Source: Rhizobium sp. Q54 (lineage in GTDB: Bacteria > Pseudomonadota > Alphaproteobacteria > Micropepsales > Micropepsaceae). From it: DNA of 64,000 nucleotides. A program made the position numbers and the translations under genes. The stretch lies in the NCBI GenBank assembly GCA_945860165.1, contig CAMAPL010000011.1, positions 1-64,000 of the forward strand, in the 5' to 3' direction. Position 1 is the stretch's first letter, and the number at the start of each line of letters is the position of its first letter. The notes beneath the pieces were generated by a model. The model saw nothing but the letters and a program-made list of their open reading frames with translations. It ran no database searches and was not told the DNA's origin. Of this stretch, positions 8,570 through 18,416 are shown one piece after another.

Positions 8570-10480
8570 TTATTCACCACCCGCTTGGAATGCCGCGGGA
8601 CTTTCACCACGTCGGGCCCGCGCCTGCATTTCGAGATAGGCAGCTTCAATGCCGCCGACAAGCCTGTCCATGTCAAACAAGGTTCCGCGGGCGCTTGCCA
8701 GTCGCCGGCGTATGTCAGACAGCCGGCTGCGATCCCGGGCCAGCGACAAAGCGATGTTTTCGTATTCCCCGGCTGTTGAAGCGACCAGCTCATCCAGTCC
8801 GGCATTTGCCAGAAGTCCAGCCGACACTCGGGAGACGAAACTTTGTCCCCTCAGCGTGAGAAGGGGAAGCCCGGCCCACAAGGCATCGCTGGCCGTGGCA
8901 TGGGCGTTGTAGGGATGGGTATCCAGAAACAGATCGGCCTGCGCCTGACGCCCCAGATGACGGGCAAAACTTTCCATCCGCCCTGCGAAATGAATGCGAT
9001 GCGCATCGATACCCCGCGCCGCCGCCTCGTTGCGGAATCGCGCATTCATGGCCGGCATGCCGTCGCGAAGCCAAAGAACGCTGCCGGGAACAGACCGCAA
9101 CACTCGCGCCCAGACATCGAACATCTGCGGTCTTATCTTGTGATTAGAATTAAAGCAGCAAAATACAAAGGCATCGGCTGGAAGCCCCACCTCTGCGCGA
9201 CTTACCCCCTCCGGTTCCGGAAGCACGGTGTCGCTCGGCCAGAAGGAGCCGGGCAACTGAACAATCTTTTCCGTAATTGCCGGCCCCAGCTCGAAAGGGG
9301 TCACATGGGCATCCCCGATAATGTAATCGACGAACCCGGCGCCGGTGGTTCCGGCATATCCCAGATAGGTCGCGATGACCGGGGCGGGACGAAACTTCAG
9401 GATCGCCGGGCGCCATCCCATCGTCTGTCCATTGAGGTCAACCAGTATGTCTATCTCAGCTTTATGGATCAGCGCTGCGGCGTCGCGGCTGCCAATGTGA
9501 CCAATATTGAAAAACCTGTCGCAGGCCTTGACAATACGCCGATGCATTGCGCTGTCGTCCCCTCGTCCGGTGGACAGGCCGATGACCTCAAAACGCGCCC
9601 GGTCATGGCGTTCCAGCAATCCCACTACCTGGGCGGCAACCGGATGGTCGCGGAAATCCGACGACAGATAGCCGATCCGGATCTTGTCGTGCTGATAGGC
9701 CCTGATTGCCATGGGCGCGATAACAGCGTCGCCCAATTCGGTATCAGCCAGGCTGCGCCGGGTGGTGAGTTCCGCGCACCGCCTCTGCAGCAAAGGATCG
9801 TCGCTCAGGGCCAACAGCGTCAACGGCGGAACCGTGGCCGAGCCGTCCTGAATGGCCAAAAACAGCCGGGGAAGAAGCCGCTCAACCGTTTCCCAATTGC
9901 AGGCGCGCAAGGCCGCCGTTGCCAGGCACCCCAGGATATCGCCATGGTTCGGATCGATCTTCAACGCCCTGGCCAGGATCTGCTCTGCCTCATCAAAGCG
10001 CTTCAGCGCCAACAGCATGATGCCGGCATTGTAGAGTGCCCGCGGATCGGAAGGCCGCAATTGCAGCACCCGCATGGTATTGTCCAGCGCCTCTTCGCTT
10101 CGCCCCAAAGCCTGCAAAACTCCTGCGCGGTTGTTCCAGGCGTCCGCCATTGTGGGAAATTTCGCGACGATGCAATTTAGAGCCGCCAGGGCATCCTGCC
10201 AGCGCTGCAATTGCGCAAGTGCGGTCGCCTGATTGTACAGAGCCGGGGCATGGCCGGGTTCGAATGCCAGGCAACGCGCATAGGATTCGACCGCCTCGTC
10301 CAGCCGGCGCAGCATGGCCAGTGCATTGCCGCGGCCATAGTGAACGGCGGCAACGTGCGGCGTCGTCAGCAGCGAAACATCAAAGGCGGCCAACGCGCCG
10401 GCAAAGTCTCCAGCTTCGTGCAGACTCGTGCCCTTGCGATAACTGTCTTCCGCGGCGCTCATCATCTCAGGTGCAAGCAC
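8570..10480 (-). CDS. TPR / SPINDLY-type O-linked N-acetylglucosamine transferase family protein
   Basis: N-terminal TPR repeats, then GYLSSDFRDHPVAAQVVGLLERHDR, FLDTHPYNAHATASDALWAGLPLLT (OGT catalytic motifs). Confidence 0.85.
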   Translation of the reverse strand: MLAPEMMSAAEDSYRKGTSLHEAGDFAGALAAFDVSLLTTPHVAAVHYGRGNALAMLRRLDEAVESYARCLAFEPGHAPALYNQATALAQLQRWQDALAALNCIVAKFPTMADAWNNRAGVLQALGRSEEALDNTMRVLQLRPSDPRALYNAGIMLLALKRFDEAEQILARALKIDPNHGDILGCLATAALRACNWETVERLLPRLFLAIQDGSATVPPLTLLALSDDPLLQRRCAELTTRRSLADTELGDAVIAPMAIRAYQHDKIRIGYLSSDFRDHPVAAQVVGLLERHDRARFEVIGLSTGRGDDSAMHRRIVKACDRFFNIGHIGSRDAAALIHKAEIDILVDLNGQTMGWRPAILKFRPAPVIATYLGYAGTTGAGFVDYIIGDAHVTPFELGPAITEKIVQLPGSFWPSDTVLPEPEGVSRAEVGLPADAFVFCCFNSNHKIRPQMFDVWARVLRSVPGSVLWLRDGMPAMNARFRNEAAARGIDAHRIHFAGRMESFARHLGRQAQADLFLDTHPYNAHATASDALWAGLPLLTLRGQSFVSRVSAGLLANAGLDELVASTAGEYENIALSLARDRSRLSDIRRRLASARGTLFDMDRLVGGIEAAYLEMQARARRGESPAAFQAGGE

Positions 10481-10646
10481 TTAAAGCTGGGCTTTCCATG
10501 CAAGGTCATTCCTATACCGAAGCGTTGAACTTCCCAACATTCCTCTAGACCGGATCTTTGCCGCATGGCCTAATGGGGTGGGCAACCAGCCGCTGCATAT
10601 GGAAGGTGCCCCGAGCACGTATGTAGAATTTCCCGATGGAGCCAAA

Positions 10647-11210
10647 ATGAAAAGGTCTGTTGCATGCGCCGTGCTGGGCGGCGTCCTTTTGATCCAGCCG
10701 GCATTTGGCGATACGCGGGACGACGTTTATGCAGCAGCGCAGCGATGCCGCATTCTCCAGGATGACCGTGGGTGGCTAGAATGCATCTACGGAGCCCAGC
10801 AGCCGATGCGCGCAAAATTGGGGCTGCCCCCTGCAACGGAAATTCAGCAACGCCTTGTTCCGCTCGCCGGTTTGTCACCGGCCATGGCAGCCGCTCCGCA
10901 AAGAATTCCGCCTTCTTCGCAACCCCAGCCTTCGGTGCAACCCCATCGCCGGGCGAGCTTGATGCAAATCCTTACCGGCAGCGCGCCCCCTGTGGCGGTC
11001 TCTGCCCTTGCATCCGTGCAATACAACAGCCAGGAGGCCTTTGTCGCCACCCTGCAGAACGGTCAGGTCTGGCGTCAGGTCAACGCGCTCGGCGAAAGAG
11101 CCCCGCTGAAGGTCGGAGCCAGGGTAACCATCACGCCGGGCGCCTTAGGCAGTTACAATCTGAAAGCGGACGGCGCGTCCCACACCTACAAGGTTGAGCT
11201 GAGATCGTAA
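10647..11210 (+). CDS. Small exported protein, paralogue of 37814-38368
   Basis: Signal peptide MKRSVACAVLGGVLLIQPAFG; CRILQDDRGWLECIYGAQQPMRAKLGLPP and NGQVWRQ shared with the paralogue. Confidence 0.6.
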   Translation: MKRSVACAVLGGVLLIQPAFGDTRDDVYAAAQRCRILQDDRGWLECIYGAQQPMRAKLGLPPATEIQQRLVPLAGLSPAMAAAPQRIPPSSQPQPSVQPHRRASLMQILTGSAPPVAVSALASVQYNSQEAFVATLQNGQVWRQVNALGERAPLKVGARVTITPGALGSYNLKADGASHTYKVELRS

Positions 11211-11387
11211 GCCTATGGATTGGCGTCAGTCTCAATGTCGATAAGTAAGCTCTAAAGAAATATCGCGCGCCTAATTTCGAGAGACGGGGCGCACTTGGCA
11301 TTTCTCCCGTCTAGCGAGAAATCCATGGTGAGATCTAGGGACGGCCAATGGGATGAAGAAGATCGGACAGAGTATGGTTGGCATCTT

Positions 11388-11702
11388 TTACAACCACATT
11401 ACCCGGAACTGCTCTAGCCGGTGGTTACTGTGGAGGGCTGGATCAGGGGAGGAAGGGTAGTCTTCCCACCCTTGGATACTACAAGACCTATAACTGCAAC
11501 CAACCCCCACTGCGAGCACACTGAGAAAAATAGTATTGTCACCCGCTTGAGCTTGCTTCACGCCGGTAGAAGTGCCGGCCAGCAGTGGGCCCAAGTCCCC
11601 AGCCAGAGCGGCTGAGATAGATGCTGAGTTAGATAAGGCCAACGCTACAAAGGTCGAAATAATAAGCATCTGCCATGTCCCCTTGCTGGTTTTGACCATC
11701 AA
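11388..11702 (-). CDS. Hypothetical small protein (weak)
   Basis: ORF with possible signal sequence only. Confidence 0.2.
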   Translation of the reverse strand: MMVKTSKGTWQMLIISTFVALALSNSASISAALAGDLGPLLAGTSTGVKQAQAGDNTIFLSVLAVGVGCSYRSCSIQGWEDYPSSPDPALHSNHRLEQFRVMWL

Positions 11703-11813
11703 TTCATGGCGATTTAAAAACGACCCTAACTAGGTACAGGTGCAGTTTGACACAGCTGAGCGGCACTCGCGTCCTGAATTTACGGACGGGAATGCGCATC
11801 CTGCAAAATAGTT

Positions 11814-12266
11814 TCAGGGCGTCATTGGAATCATCGCCGGCGGCTGTGGCGAAGTGAATGCGGTCATAAGCCAGTGGCTGTAGTTTGGGTTCGGTTTCCA
11901 TCCCGGCCTGCAGTCGCAGTCTGCCAAGAATTTCCAGAGAGTTTCTTGGGACCTCGATCTGACTTGACTATCCGTGACGCGTTTGGCGTCGCGATCTACC
12001 GCAAGCGCCCGCATCTCCGCCGCATATACTTCAAACGCATCCATCTTCGTCAAGTTGATAATCTTGGCAAAGCCGCTTTCGGCAGTCAATTGGCATGCTT
12101 GCCACTCGGAATAGGTCTTAAATTCTTTTGCGATCCATCTGGTTTTACAGGCGACAGTCTCCTGCTGCAGTCCGGCGGCAGCCATTGGCATGACGGATTT
12201 GTCGTAGCCGTCCGCGCAGCTTGCAAGCATCAACGCGAAAATGGTGATGGTCAGGATACGTCTCAT
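11814..12266 (-). CDS. Hypothetical lipoprotein
   Basis: MRRILTITIFALMLASCADG lipobox LASC. Confidence 0.5.
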   Translation of the reverse strand: MRRILTITIFALMLASCADGYDKSVMPMAAAGLQQETVACKTRWIAKEFKTYSEWQACQLTAESGFAKIINLTKMDAFEVYAAEMRALAVDRDAKRVTDSQVRSRSQETLWKFLADCDCRPGWKPNPNYSHWLMTAFTSPQPPAMIPMTP

Positions 12267-12411
12267 GCCTATGCCTCCCATTCTACGAGCAGGTTCACTA
12301 TATTGCCAATGTCCCAAAGCCGTTCTCAAAGATGCGCGGCGATAGCGAGCGAGATGCGAACACTGCTGTTGATGCGGCCGAAATTATACCAGCAAGCGCA
12401 AAGGCTGTCAT

Positions 12412-12600
12412 ATGGACATGATTATCAATGTTCTTGAAATGAACGGCCATCCGTTGGGCAAATCGCTTAAAGTGCTGGCGCATGATCCGGTTATGCTTTT
12501 CAACATAGCTGCTCCAAACCAAGGCTTCGCGCGGCTTTCCCAGGCCGAGTTCTCATATCCGTTGAAGCTGGGCTTGAGGGACCTTGAGATGAAGGCAGGA
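12412..12600 (-). pseudogene. Degenerate IS1-family-like transposase C-terminal remnant
   Basis: SYVEKHNRIMRQHFKRFAQRMAVHFKNIDNHVH resembles the SYVERxNLxxRxxxRRxxRxxxxFSKKLENH transposase motif; no intact ORF. Confidence 0.45.
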
Positions 12601-12646
12601 TTAGCTTAACCGAGCTTCATCCGAACCGGGTGCAAGCCAACCGGCC

Positions 12647-12661
12647 TCTCAATAGGTGAGA
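12647..12661. promoter_or_regulatory. Operator-like dyad TCTCA-ATAGG-TGAGA upstream of enolase-superfamily gene
   Basis: Exact TCTCA-N5-TGAGA, extended by one more pair (C...G); 80 bp upstream of ATG 12742. Confidence 0.75.
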
Positions 12662-12741
12662 GACTGGCGCGCGGCGCAGGTTAGTGTTCGGTTACGCGCT
12701 ATTTAAGATCACGCTGTAGCACCACAAATCCGAGCAAACTC

Positions 12742-14025
12742 ATGATCATCGACAAGACGGATCGTCGCCGCGTGATGGCAGCCCTTTCCGCCGGCGGCGC
12801 GCTTCTGGTCGGCGGCGCTGCAGAAGCCAAAACCGCTATGACAGAGCCCCTCAGAAAGCTCAAAGGCGAAGCGCAGAAAATTGTCGTCAAAAGCGTGACC
12901 ACGTTTGACGTGCTGGTTCCCCCAACAGGTGCCGCGCCCCCCACCCGAACCGGCGGACCGCCGGGGCGCACCAATGTCACATGCGTGGAAACGGCGAATG
13001 GTGTGAAGGGCTATTCGTTTCTTGGCTCGACAGCGCAGCAGATTTCCGCCGCCCAGCCGGTGCTGGTGGGCCAAGATCTTTTCGAAATTGAAAACCATCT
13101 GAAGAACGGCCTTATTCGATGGGGCGGAATCGAAGAGGCGATGTGGGACGCGATTGGAAAGATCGCAGGAACATCCGTCGCCCATCTTCTGGGAGGCAGC
13201 GCGCCCGATCAGCCGGTCTATGTCACCTATGTCTGGCCCGGAACAAACGGTCAGGAGACCATCACGCCCAAGCAGCAGGCGGAGCAGGCCAAGCTCCTCA
13301 GAGCGGCGGGCTTCCGGGCTATGAAGATCCAGGTGTTCCGGCGGAACTCTCAGGTGGACGCCGATGCCTGCGCCGAAATCCTTTCCGTAGGCGGGCCGGA
13401 CTTCCGGGTCATGGTCGATCGCACCGCAGACCGCTCACCCAATGGTCTTTGGAGCTATGACCAGGCGCTAGCCGCAGCGCATGCGCTGGAAAAGGCGGGT
13501 TGTTATTGGCTGGAAGAGCCTCTAGCACGCGACGATTATGAAGGGCCCGCGCGCTTGCGCCGCGAAAGCGGGATCATCATTGCAGGCGGCGAAGGTTATC
13601 ACGGACTGGAACCCTACAAGCAGTGCCTGATTCACGGCACATACGAAATTCTCCAACCCGAACTGCGCCTGATAGCCGGCATCTGGACCGCGAGAAAGGT
13701 AGGTGTGCTGGCTGAAGCCTGGGGACTTAAGACGGCACCGCACGGGATCTCGGGATTGGCCTGGGCCGGCCGCCTGCAAGTCGCGGCGGCGATGGGTTCG
13801 GTATACCAGGAAATAGCAGTTTTGAATCCGCCGTGGCTGCCGGAAGACTATTGCAGGCCCTACCTGCCACTGCTGTACGGCGAGCAACCTTTCAAGTTTG
13901 AAGGTGGCAGGTGCCGTGTACCACCATATCCCGGGCTGGGATTGAACGTCGACGAGAAGGCGTTGGCGCATTATCGCGTCGAAGGTCTACAGGGCATTGG
14001 CCCTCCCGCCCCTCCGCCCCCCTGA
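12742..14025 (+). CDS. Mandelate racemase/muconate lactonizing enzyme (enolase superfamily), probably exported
   Basis: DRRRVMAALSAGGALLVGGAAEA Tat-like N-term; AMKIQVF, WLEEPLARDDYEG, IIAGGEG, ILQPELR motifs. Confidence 0.8.
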   Translation: MIIDKTDRRRVMAALSAGGALLVGGAAEAKTAMTEPLRKLKGEAQKIVVKSVTTFDVLVPPTGAAPPTRTGGPPGRTNVTCVETANGVKGYSFLGSTAQQISAAQPVLVGQDLFEIENHLKNGLIRWGGIEEAMWDAIGKIAGTSVAHLLGGSAPDQPVYVTYVWPGTNGQETITPKQQAEQAKLLRAAGFRAMKIQVFRRNSQVDADACAEILSVGGPDFRVMVDRTADRSPNGLWSYDQALAAAHALEKAGCYWLEEPLARDDYEGPARLRRESGIIIAGGEGYHGLEPYKQCLIHGTYEILQPELRLIAGIWTARKVGVLAEAWGLKTAPHGISGLAWAGRLQVAAAMGSVYQEIAVLNPPWLPEDYCRPYLPLLYGEQPFKFEGGRCRVPPYPGLGLNVDEKALAHYRVEGLQGIGPPAPPPP

Positions 14026-14095
14026 CATCCTGAGCATCATAGAACTGATGCCTGCCCGTCATTTTTCAGATATAAAAGAACATCCGTCAGAATAG

Positions 14096-14740
14096 ATGGC
14101 AAACAGAGGACCGGACGAAATGCCAATTGTTTCTCACGAAGTTTATCCGCTTTTTGTCGAACCCTATTTTCGGGCGAACGTCGCCGGGACCATCACGCCT
14201 AAGCAGATCGCCTTCATCAAGAACCTGAAGATGGTCAACAATATGGAGAATCTGATTTCGGAGAATCTCTATATTTTCGAGGAGCCAGAACTCAGGAGCA
14301 TCAAGGACGCCGTGCAGGACGTACTTGACATCTATGCCCGCGAAGTGATGTGCATTCCCCAGAAGCTCTATGTTACCCAATCATGGTCACTGACCTGCAA
14401 TTCCCAAGTCGGCATGCACGGCCATTCGCATTCCAACTCGGTACTGTCGGGATCGCTGTATTATTGTGAGCTGCCTTCGCCGACCGCGAGCATGATATTT
14501 ACCCGCCATTTAAGCTATCAGCAGATAGACTTGGCTCCCGATGCCAGCAAGCGCAACGTATACAACACTCCGATAAACAGGATCATACCAAAACAGGACG
14601 ACATCATTCTTTTTTCTTCGCGCCTGACCCATCTGGTTGAGCAGAACGCATCGAGCGTTCCCCGTCACTCGATCGCGTTCAATAGCTTCGTAAAAGGAAG
14701 ATTGGGAAATTATCGCGATGTGTCGGAACTCGTACTTTAA
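14096..14740 (+). CDS. Putative 2OG-Fe(II) oxygenase
   Basis: GMHGHSHSNSVLSGSLYYCELP (HxH..NSxxSGxxY) and distal H/R in SSRLTHLVEQN...PRHSIAFN. Confidence 0.7.
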   Translation: MANRGPDEMPIVSHEVYPLFVEPYFRANVAGTITPKQIAFIKNLKMVNNMENLISENLYIFEEPELRSIKDAVQDVLDIYAREVMCIPQKLYVTQSWSLTCNSQVGMHGHSHSNSVLSGSLYYCELPSPTASMIFTRHLSYQQIDLAPDASKRNVYNTPINRIIPKQDDIILFSSRLTHLVEQNASSVPRHSIAFNSFVKGRLGNYRDVSELVL

Positions 14741-14788
14741 TTTTGATCGGGCGGATGCCGCATTTTCCTGCCCGTATGCCCGTAAAAG

Positions 14789-17287
14789 GTGAATAAGTTC
14801 ATGGCTGCCTCGAGTATAAAAACACTAATCGTCGCCGGTATCGTCGTTGCAGGGCTCGGATCTGCGGCCTGGATAAATGCTATTGCGCAAAACGCGCCTC
14901 GCGCGGCGGCGCCCCTCTCTGCCGCCGATGAGGTCAGCGCGCTTCAGCAGATCAACGCCACCTGCGCCGGCTGTCACGGCCAGAATGCTGCGGGGGGCGA
15001 TCGCGCGCCTTCGCTGATCGATTCCACATCCTTGCGCAAAATGGATGCCGCGCAGATAGCGGCGATCATAACCGGTGGAACACCGCGCGGTATGCCGCCT
15101 TTCACCAACCTTCCCACCGCACAGGTCGCCAATATTGCGGCCTGGATACATTCCAAGAACCTGACTAACGCCGTCCAGGGTACGCCCGAACAGGTCGCAG
15201 CTGGCGAGACGTTTTTCTTCGGAGAAGGAAATTGTGCCGGCTGCCATATGGTGCGCGGCAAGGGCGGATCGAACGGCCCGGATCTTTCGGCGCTGGCTGC
15301 CAATCTGACACCGACCGAAATCACTGGATACCTGGACAATCCAACCGATCGCATGGGTACTAAGCGGACCGCTGCTTGTCCGGGCTGGGCTTTCTGCCCT
15401 GATATGCAGTGGACGGTTATCAATGTGCGCATGCGCGACGGCACAAGCCTGCGGGGTTTTGCGCGCGCCGAGGCCGAGCACAGTCTGGCGGTACAAAGCT
15501 TTGATGGAAAAACCCATCTTCTGACCGCCAAAGATTATGAAGGTTATGCGCGCGAGACCCAGTCCTACATGCCTTCGTTGAAAGCGACGCCGGCCCAGCG
15601 CAGCGCCCTGGTGGCCTATCTCGGGAGCTTGCGCGGTGTGCCGCTTGGCCCGTTGGCCCGTGCTGCGGGTTTCAGCGCCGCAGACATGGATGCGGCCGTG
15701 CGGCCCAAAAAAGGGGAATGGCCTTCTTATAATGGCGGCCCTGACGGCAATCGCTACAGCGCGCTCGACCAGATCAACGGGGGCAATGTCTCGCGGTTGA
15801 AGGCGGCCTGGCTGTTTTCACCGGGCGGCCTGGGGCTGGAAACGACCCCGGTCGTCATGGACGGCATCATGTACGTCACAGGCGCACAGCAGGTTTGCGC
15901 TCTGGATGCACGCACGGGCCTTCGAATCTGGTGTGCGCCGCGCGTGTCGGGCCAATCCGTCCGTGCCGGCGGCGCACCCATTGCGCGCCCTGGCGCCGGC
16001 GCCGCGGCGTCCGCCTCGCCTGCCGCGGCATCGCGACCGTTTGGCGGCGTCGCCAGCGGCGTGGGTCCCAATCGCGGTGTCGCGGTGCTGGGTGACCGGG
16101 TCTTTTTCGAGACGGATGATTCCTATCTGGTCAGCGTGAACCGGCGCACCGGCGGGGTTGTTTGGGTGGTACCGCTGACAGACCCCAAATTCCCGGGGCT
16201 TTATTACTCGACCGTTGCACCGATGATCGTGGGGGATCTGGTCGTGGCTGGTGCTTCGGGCGGAGGGCCCGGCCCTCGCGGATTCCTTGTCGCTTTCAAG
16301 GCTTCCACCGGCGAGCTTGCCTGGCGGTTCTGGACCATCCCGACGCCGGACGAACCGAACGCGAAAACCTGGAAAGGCAATGCGCTGCGTATCGGCGGCA
16401 CAGGTGGCGCGGGCACCTGGATGACCGGCTCCTACGATCCGGACGCCAAAATCCTCTATTGGGGAACCGCCAATCCTTTGCCTTCCAACGATGGCGATGA
16501 ACGTCAGGGACGAAATCTGTATGCCAACACCATTCTCGCGCTCGATCCGAAGACCGGAAAGCTGAAATGGTTCTACCAACCCACGCCGCACGATCTGCAT
16601 GACTGGGATGCGACGGCGCCGCTGGCGCTGGTTGATGCCAACTATCAGGGCCGGCCGCGCAAGCTTCTGATTCAGGCCAATCGCAACGGTTTCCTGTATG
16701 TGCTGGACCGCATCACCGGTCAGCTGCTTTTCGCCAAGCCCTTCGTCAAGAAAATGAACTGGGCAAGTCATATTGGCGCCGACGGCATGCCTGTGCTTCT
16801 GCCGGACTATGCTCCAACCGACGAAGGCCATGTGAAGTGTCCGGCGGTGCGCGGGGCGACCAACTGGTTTTCCACATCCTACAATCCTGGCACAGACCTG
16901 TACTATGTCATGGTCGCCGAAGATTGCGGCTATTACCGCAAGACTGGACGGCAATATGGCCCCAACCCCGACCTGAAAGACCCCGGCAAGCGTTTCCTGC
17001 GCGCCCTGAATATCCATGACGGATCACTGGTGTGGGAAAAGCCCTTATCGGGCTCGCATGAGGCCAACTATTCCGGCGTGCTTTCGACGGCGGGTGGTCT
17101 AGTATTCGGCGGAGAAACTGCGGGCGGTTTTGCGGCTGTCGATGCCAGGACCGGCAAGACGCTGTGGAGTTTCCCCACCAACGACTCCTGGCGGTCATCA
17201 CCCATGACCTACATGCTGGACGGCGAGCAGTATGTCGCTGCCGCGGCAGGCGGCAACATCATCTCGTTCAAGCTGGGTGAAAGATAG
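14789..17287 (+). CDS. PQQ-dependent dehydrogenase with two N-terminal cytochrome c domains
   Basis: CAGCHGQN and CAGCHMVRG heme sites before PQQ propeller repeats (WPSYNGGPDGNRYSALDQIN, HDLHDWDATAPLALVD); GTG start or ATG 14801. Confidence 0.85.
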   Translation: MNKFMAASSIKTLIVAGIVVAGLGSAAWINAIAQNAPRAAAPLSAADEVSALQQINATCAGCHGQNAAGGDRAPSLIDSTSLRKMDAAQIAAIITGGTPRGMPPFTNLPTAQVANIAAWIHSKNLTNAVQGTPEQVAAGETFFFGEGNCAGCHMVRGKGGSNGPDLSALAANLTPTEITGYLDNPTDRMGTKRTAACPGWAFCPDMQWTVINVRMRDGTSLRGFARAEAEHSLAVQSFDGKTHLLTAKDYEGYARETQSYMPSLKATPAQRSALVAYLGSLRGVPLGPLARAAGFSAADMDAAVRPKKGEWPSYNGGPDGNRYSALDQINGGNVSRLKAAWLFSPGGLGLETTPVVMDGIMYVTGAQQVCALDARTGLRIWCAPRVSGQSVRAGGAPIARPGAGAAASASPAAASRPFGGVASGVGPNRGVAVLGDRVFFETDDSYLVSVNRRTGGVVWVVPLTDPKFPGLYYSTVAPMIVGDLVVAGASGGGPGPRGFLVAFKASTGELAWRFWTIPTPDEPNAKTWKGNALRIGGTGGAGTWMTGSYDPDAKILYWGTANPLPSNDGDERQGRNLYANTILALDPKTGKLKWFYQPTPHDLHDWDATAPLALVDANYQGRPRKLLIQANRNGFLYVLDRITGQLLFAKPFVKKMNWASHIGADGMPVLLPDYAPTDEGHVKCPAVRGATNWFSTSYNPGTDLYYVMVAEDCGYYRKTGRQYGPNPDLKDPGKRFLRALNIHDGSLVWEKPLSGSHEANYSGVLSTAGGLVFGGETAGGFAAVDARTGKTLWSFPTNDSWRSSPMTYMLDGEQYVAAAAGGNIISFKLGER

Positions 17288-17317
17288 GCGGGCCGCGCCA
17301 GGAAAACCTGCGTGTCA

Positions 17318-17340
17318 CCGCTTCCCTTGCCGGGAAGCGG
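17318..17340. terminator. Intergenic hairpin between convergent genes
   Basis: CCGCTTCCC / GGGAAGCGG followed by GC-rich second hairpin; no clear U-run. Confidence 0.4.
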
Positions 17341-17375
17341 TCGGCGGCGGCTATCGCCGCCGCCTTCGCAAATCA

Positions 17376-18305
17376 TCAGGCCGACATGCGGAAGCGGAAC
17401 ATCCAGCCCGCATCGTCGCAGTTGTACATATGGCCGTTCCACAGTTTTGCGCCGTGGATGACCGGGGAATCCGACGGCAGTTGCAGCCGCTCAGATATCT
17501 GGCCGGTGGTGGCGTCGTGTAGGAAGAAGGCATTCAGGTCAGAATCCGAGGCCCAGAAGTGGGTCTTGGCATCGTTGGTCCAGGTCATGTCATGCGGACG
17601 GCTGCCAGCCGTCTGGATCAAGTTCTGAACAACCCATGTGTTCTTGTCGATGACGAAGATCATCCGGGCGGGCGGCACGGCCACATAGAGCAAATTGCCC
17701 TTGACCAGGATGCAGTGCGCGCCGGTGCCTACGGGGCCGGCTTGGACACTGTCGTCCTGAAGGCCCGCCCCTCGGCGACCGCCCGAACTCAGGGTGCCGG
17801 CGACCGGCGGCGGGGGCTTCGGCGGTTCGGGATAGGCGGGTTTCAAGTTGGTACGGCGGCCCGGCACGTCGGAAACGACCTTGTAAATCTGGCCAGCGCC
17901 CGGGGTCGAGTATTTGCCTTTCAGCTTGCCGGTGCGCTCATCAACCGCGATGATCAAGCGGTTGTATGTCGAGCCGACCCAGACCGTGTCGCCGTCGACG
18001 GCAATGCCCGAGGCCGAACGAACGCCCTCGCACACATACTCGCGGATCAGGACGCCGTTTTGCGGATTGATCAGGGAGGCATAGTTTTCTGGGCCCTGGT
18101 CCATGATCCACATGCCCTCGCTCGTGACGTCCAAACCGTTTGGCTTGGTGTGCGGGGTCTTGTAGATGACCTCGATGGCGCTGGAGGCGATGTTGCGGGT
18201 GCGAATGCCCGACAGGTTCGGCAGGGCCGCAGAAGCCAGTTGCGGGAAAGCCGCAATCGCTGGCGCAGATGCCGCCATTGCCAGAATTCGCCGACGATCG
18301 ATCAT
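17376..18305 (-). CDS. Exported beta-propeller (SMP-30/NHL-like) protein
   Basis: MIDRRRILAMAASAPAIAAFPQLASA signal; GIAVDGDTVWVGSTYNRLIIAVDERTGKL propeller motif. Confidence 0.65.
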   Translation of the reverse strand: MIDRRRILAMAASAPAIAAFPQLASAALPNLSGIRTRNIASSAIEVIYKTPHTKPNGLDVTSEGMWIMDQGPENYASLINPQNGVLIREYVCEGVRSASGIAVDGDTVWVGSTYNRLIIAVDERTGKLKGKYSTPGAGQIYKVVSDVPGRRTNLKPAYPEPPKPPPPVAGTLSSGGRRGAGLQDDSVQAGPVGTGAHCILVKGNLLYVAVPPARMIFVIDKNTWVVQNLIQTAGSRPHDMTWTNDAKTHFWASDSDLNAFFLHDATTGQISERLQLPSDSPVIHGAKLWNGHMYNCDDAGWMFRFRMSA

Positions 18306-18416
18306 GGTGTTTCCTCTTATATTATTGCTTGTTAAACGAACAAAACCCGTATTGCGGGTATGGTAGACGCGAGCCATTTGAGCGTCAACGAAGCCGGGAG
18401 ATGGCGGCGCCCCATC

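Noticed and set aside
8843-10180. Long ORF on the plus strand (445 aa)
   Set aside because: Antisense shadow of the well-supported OGT gene; no domain-like sequence. The same reasoning applies to long antisense ORFs over murA, ileS, hisD, GMC and PQQ genes.
11303-11333. TCTCCCGTCTAGCGAGA...TGGTGAGA, a possible further operator
   Set aside because: Only a degenerate match (TCCCG-TCTAG-CGAGA) and no convincing gene start at a suitable distance; not counted in the regulon.
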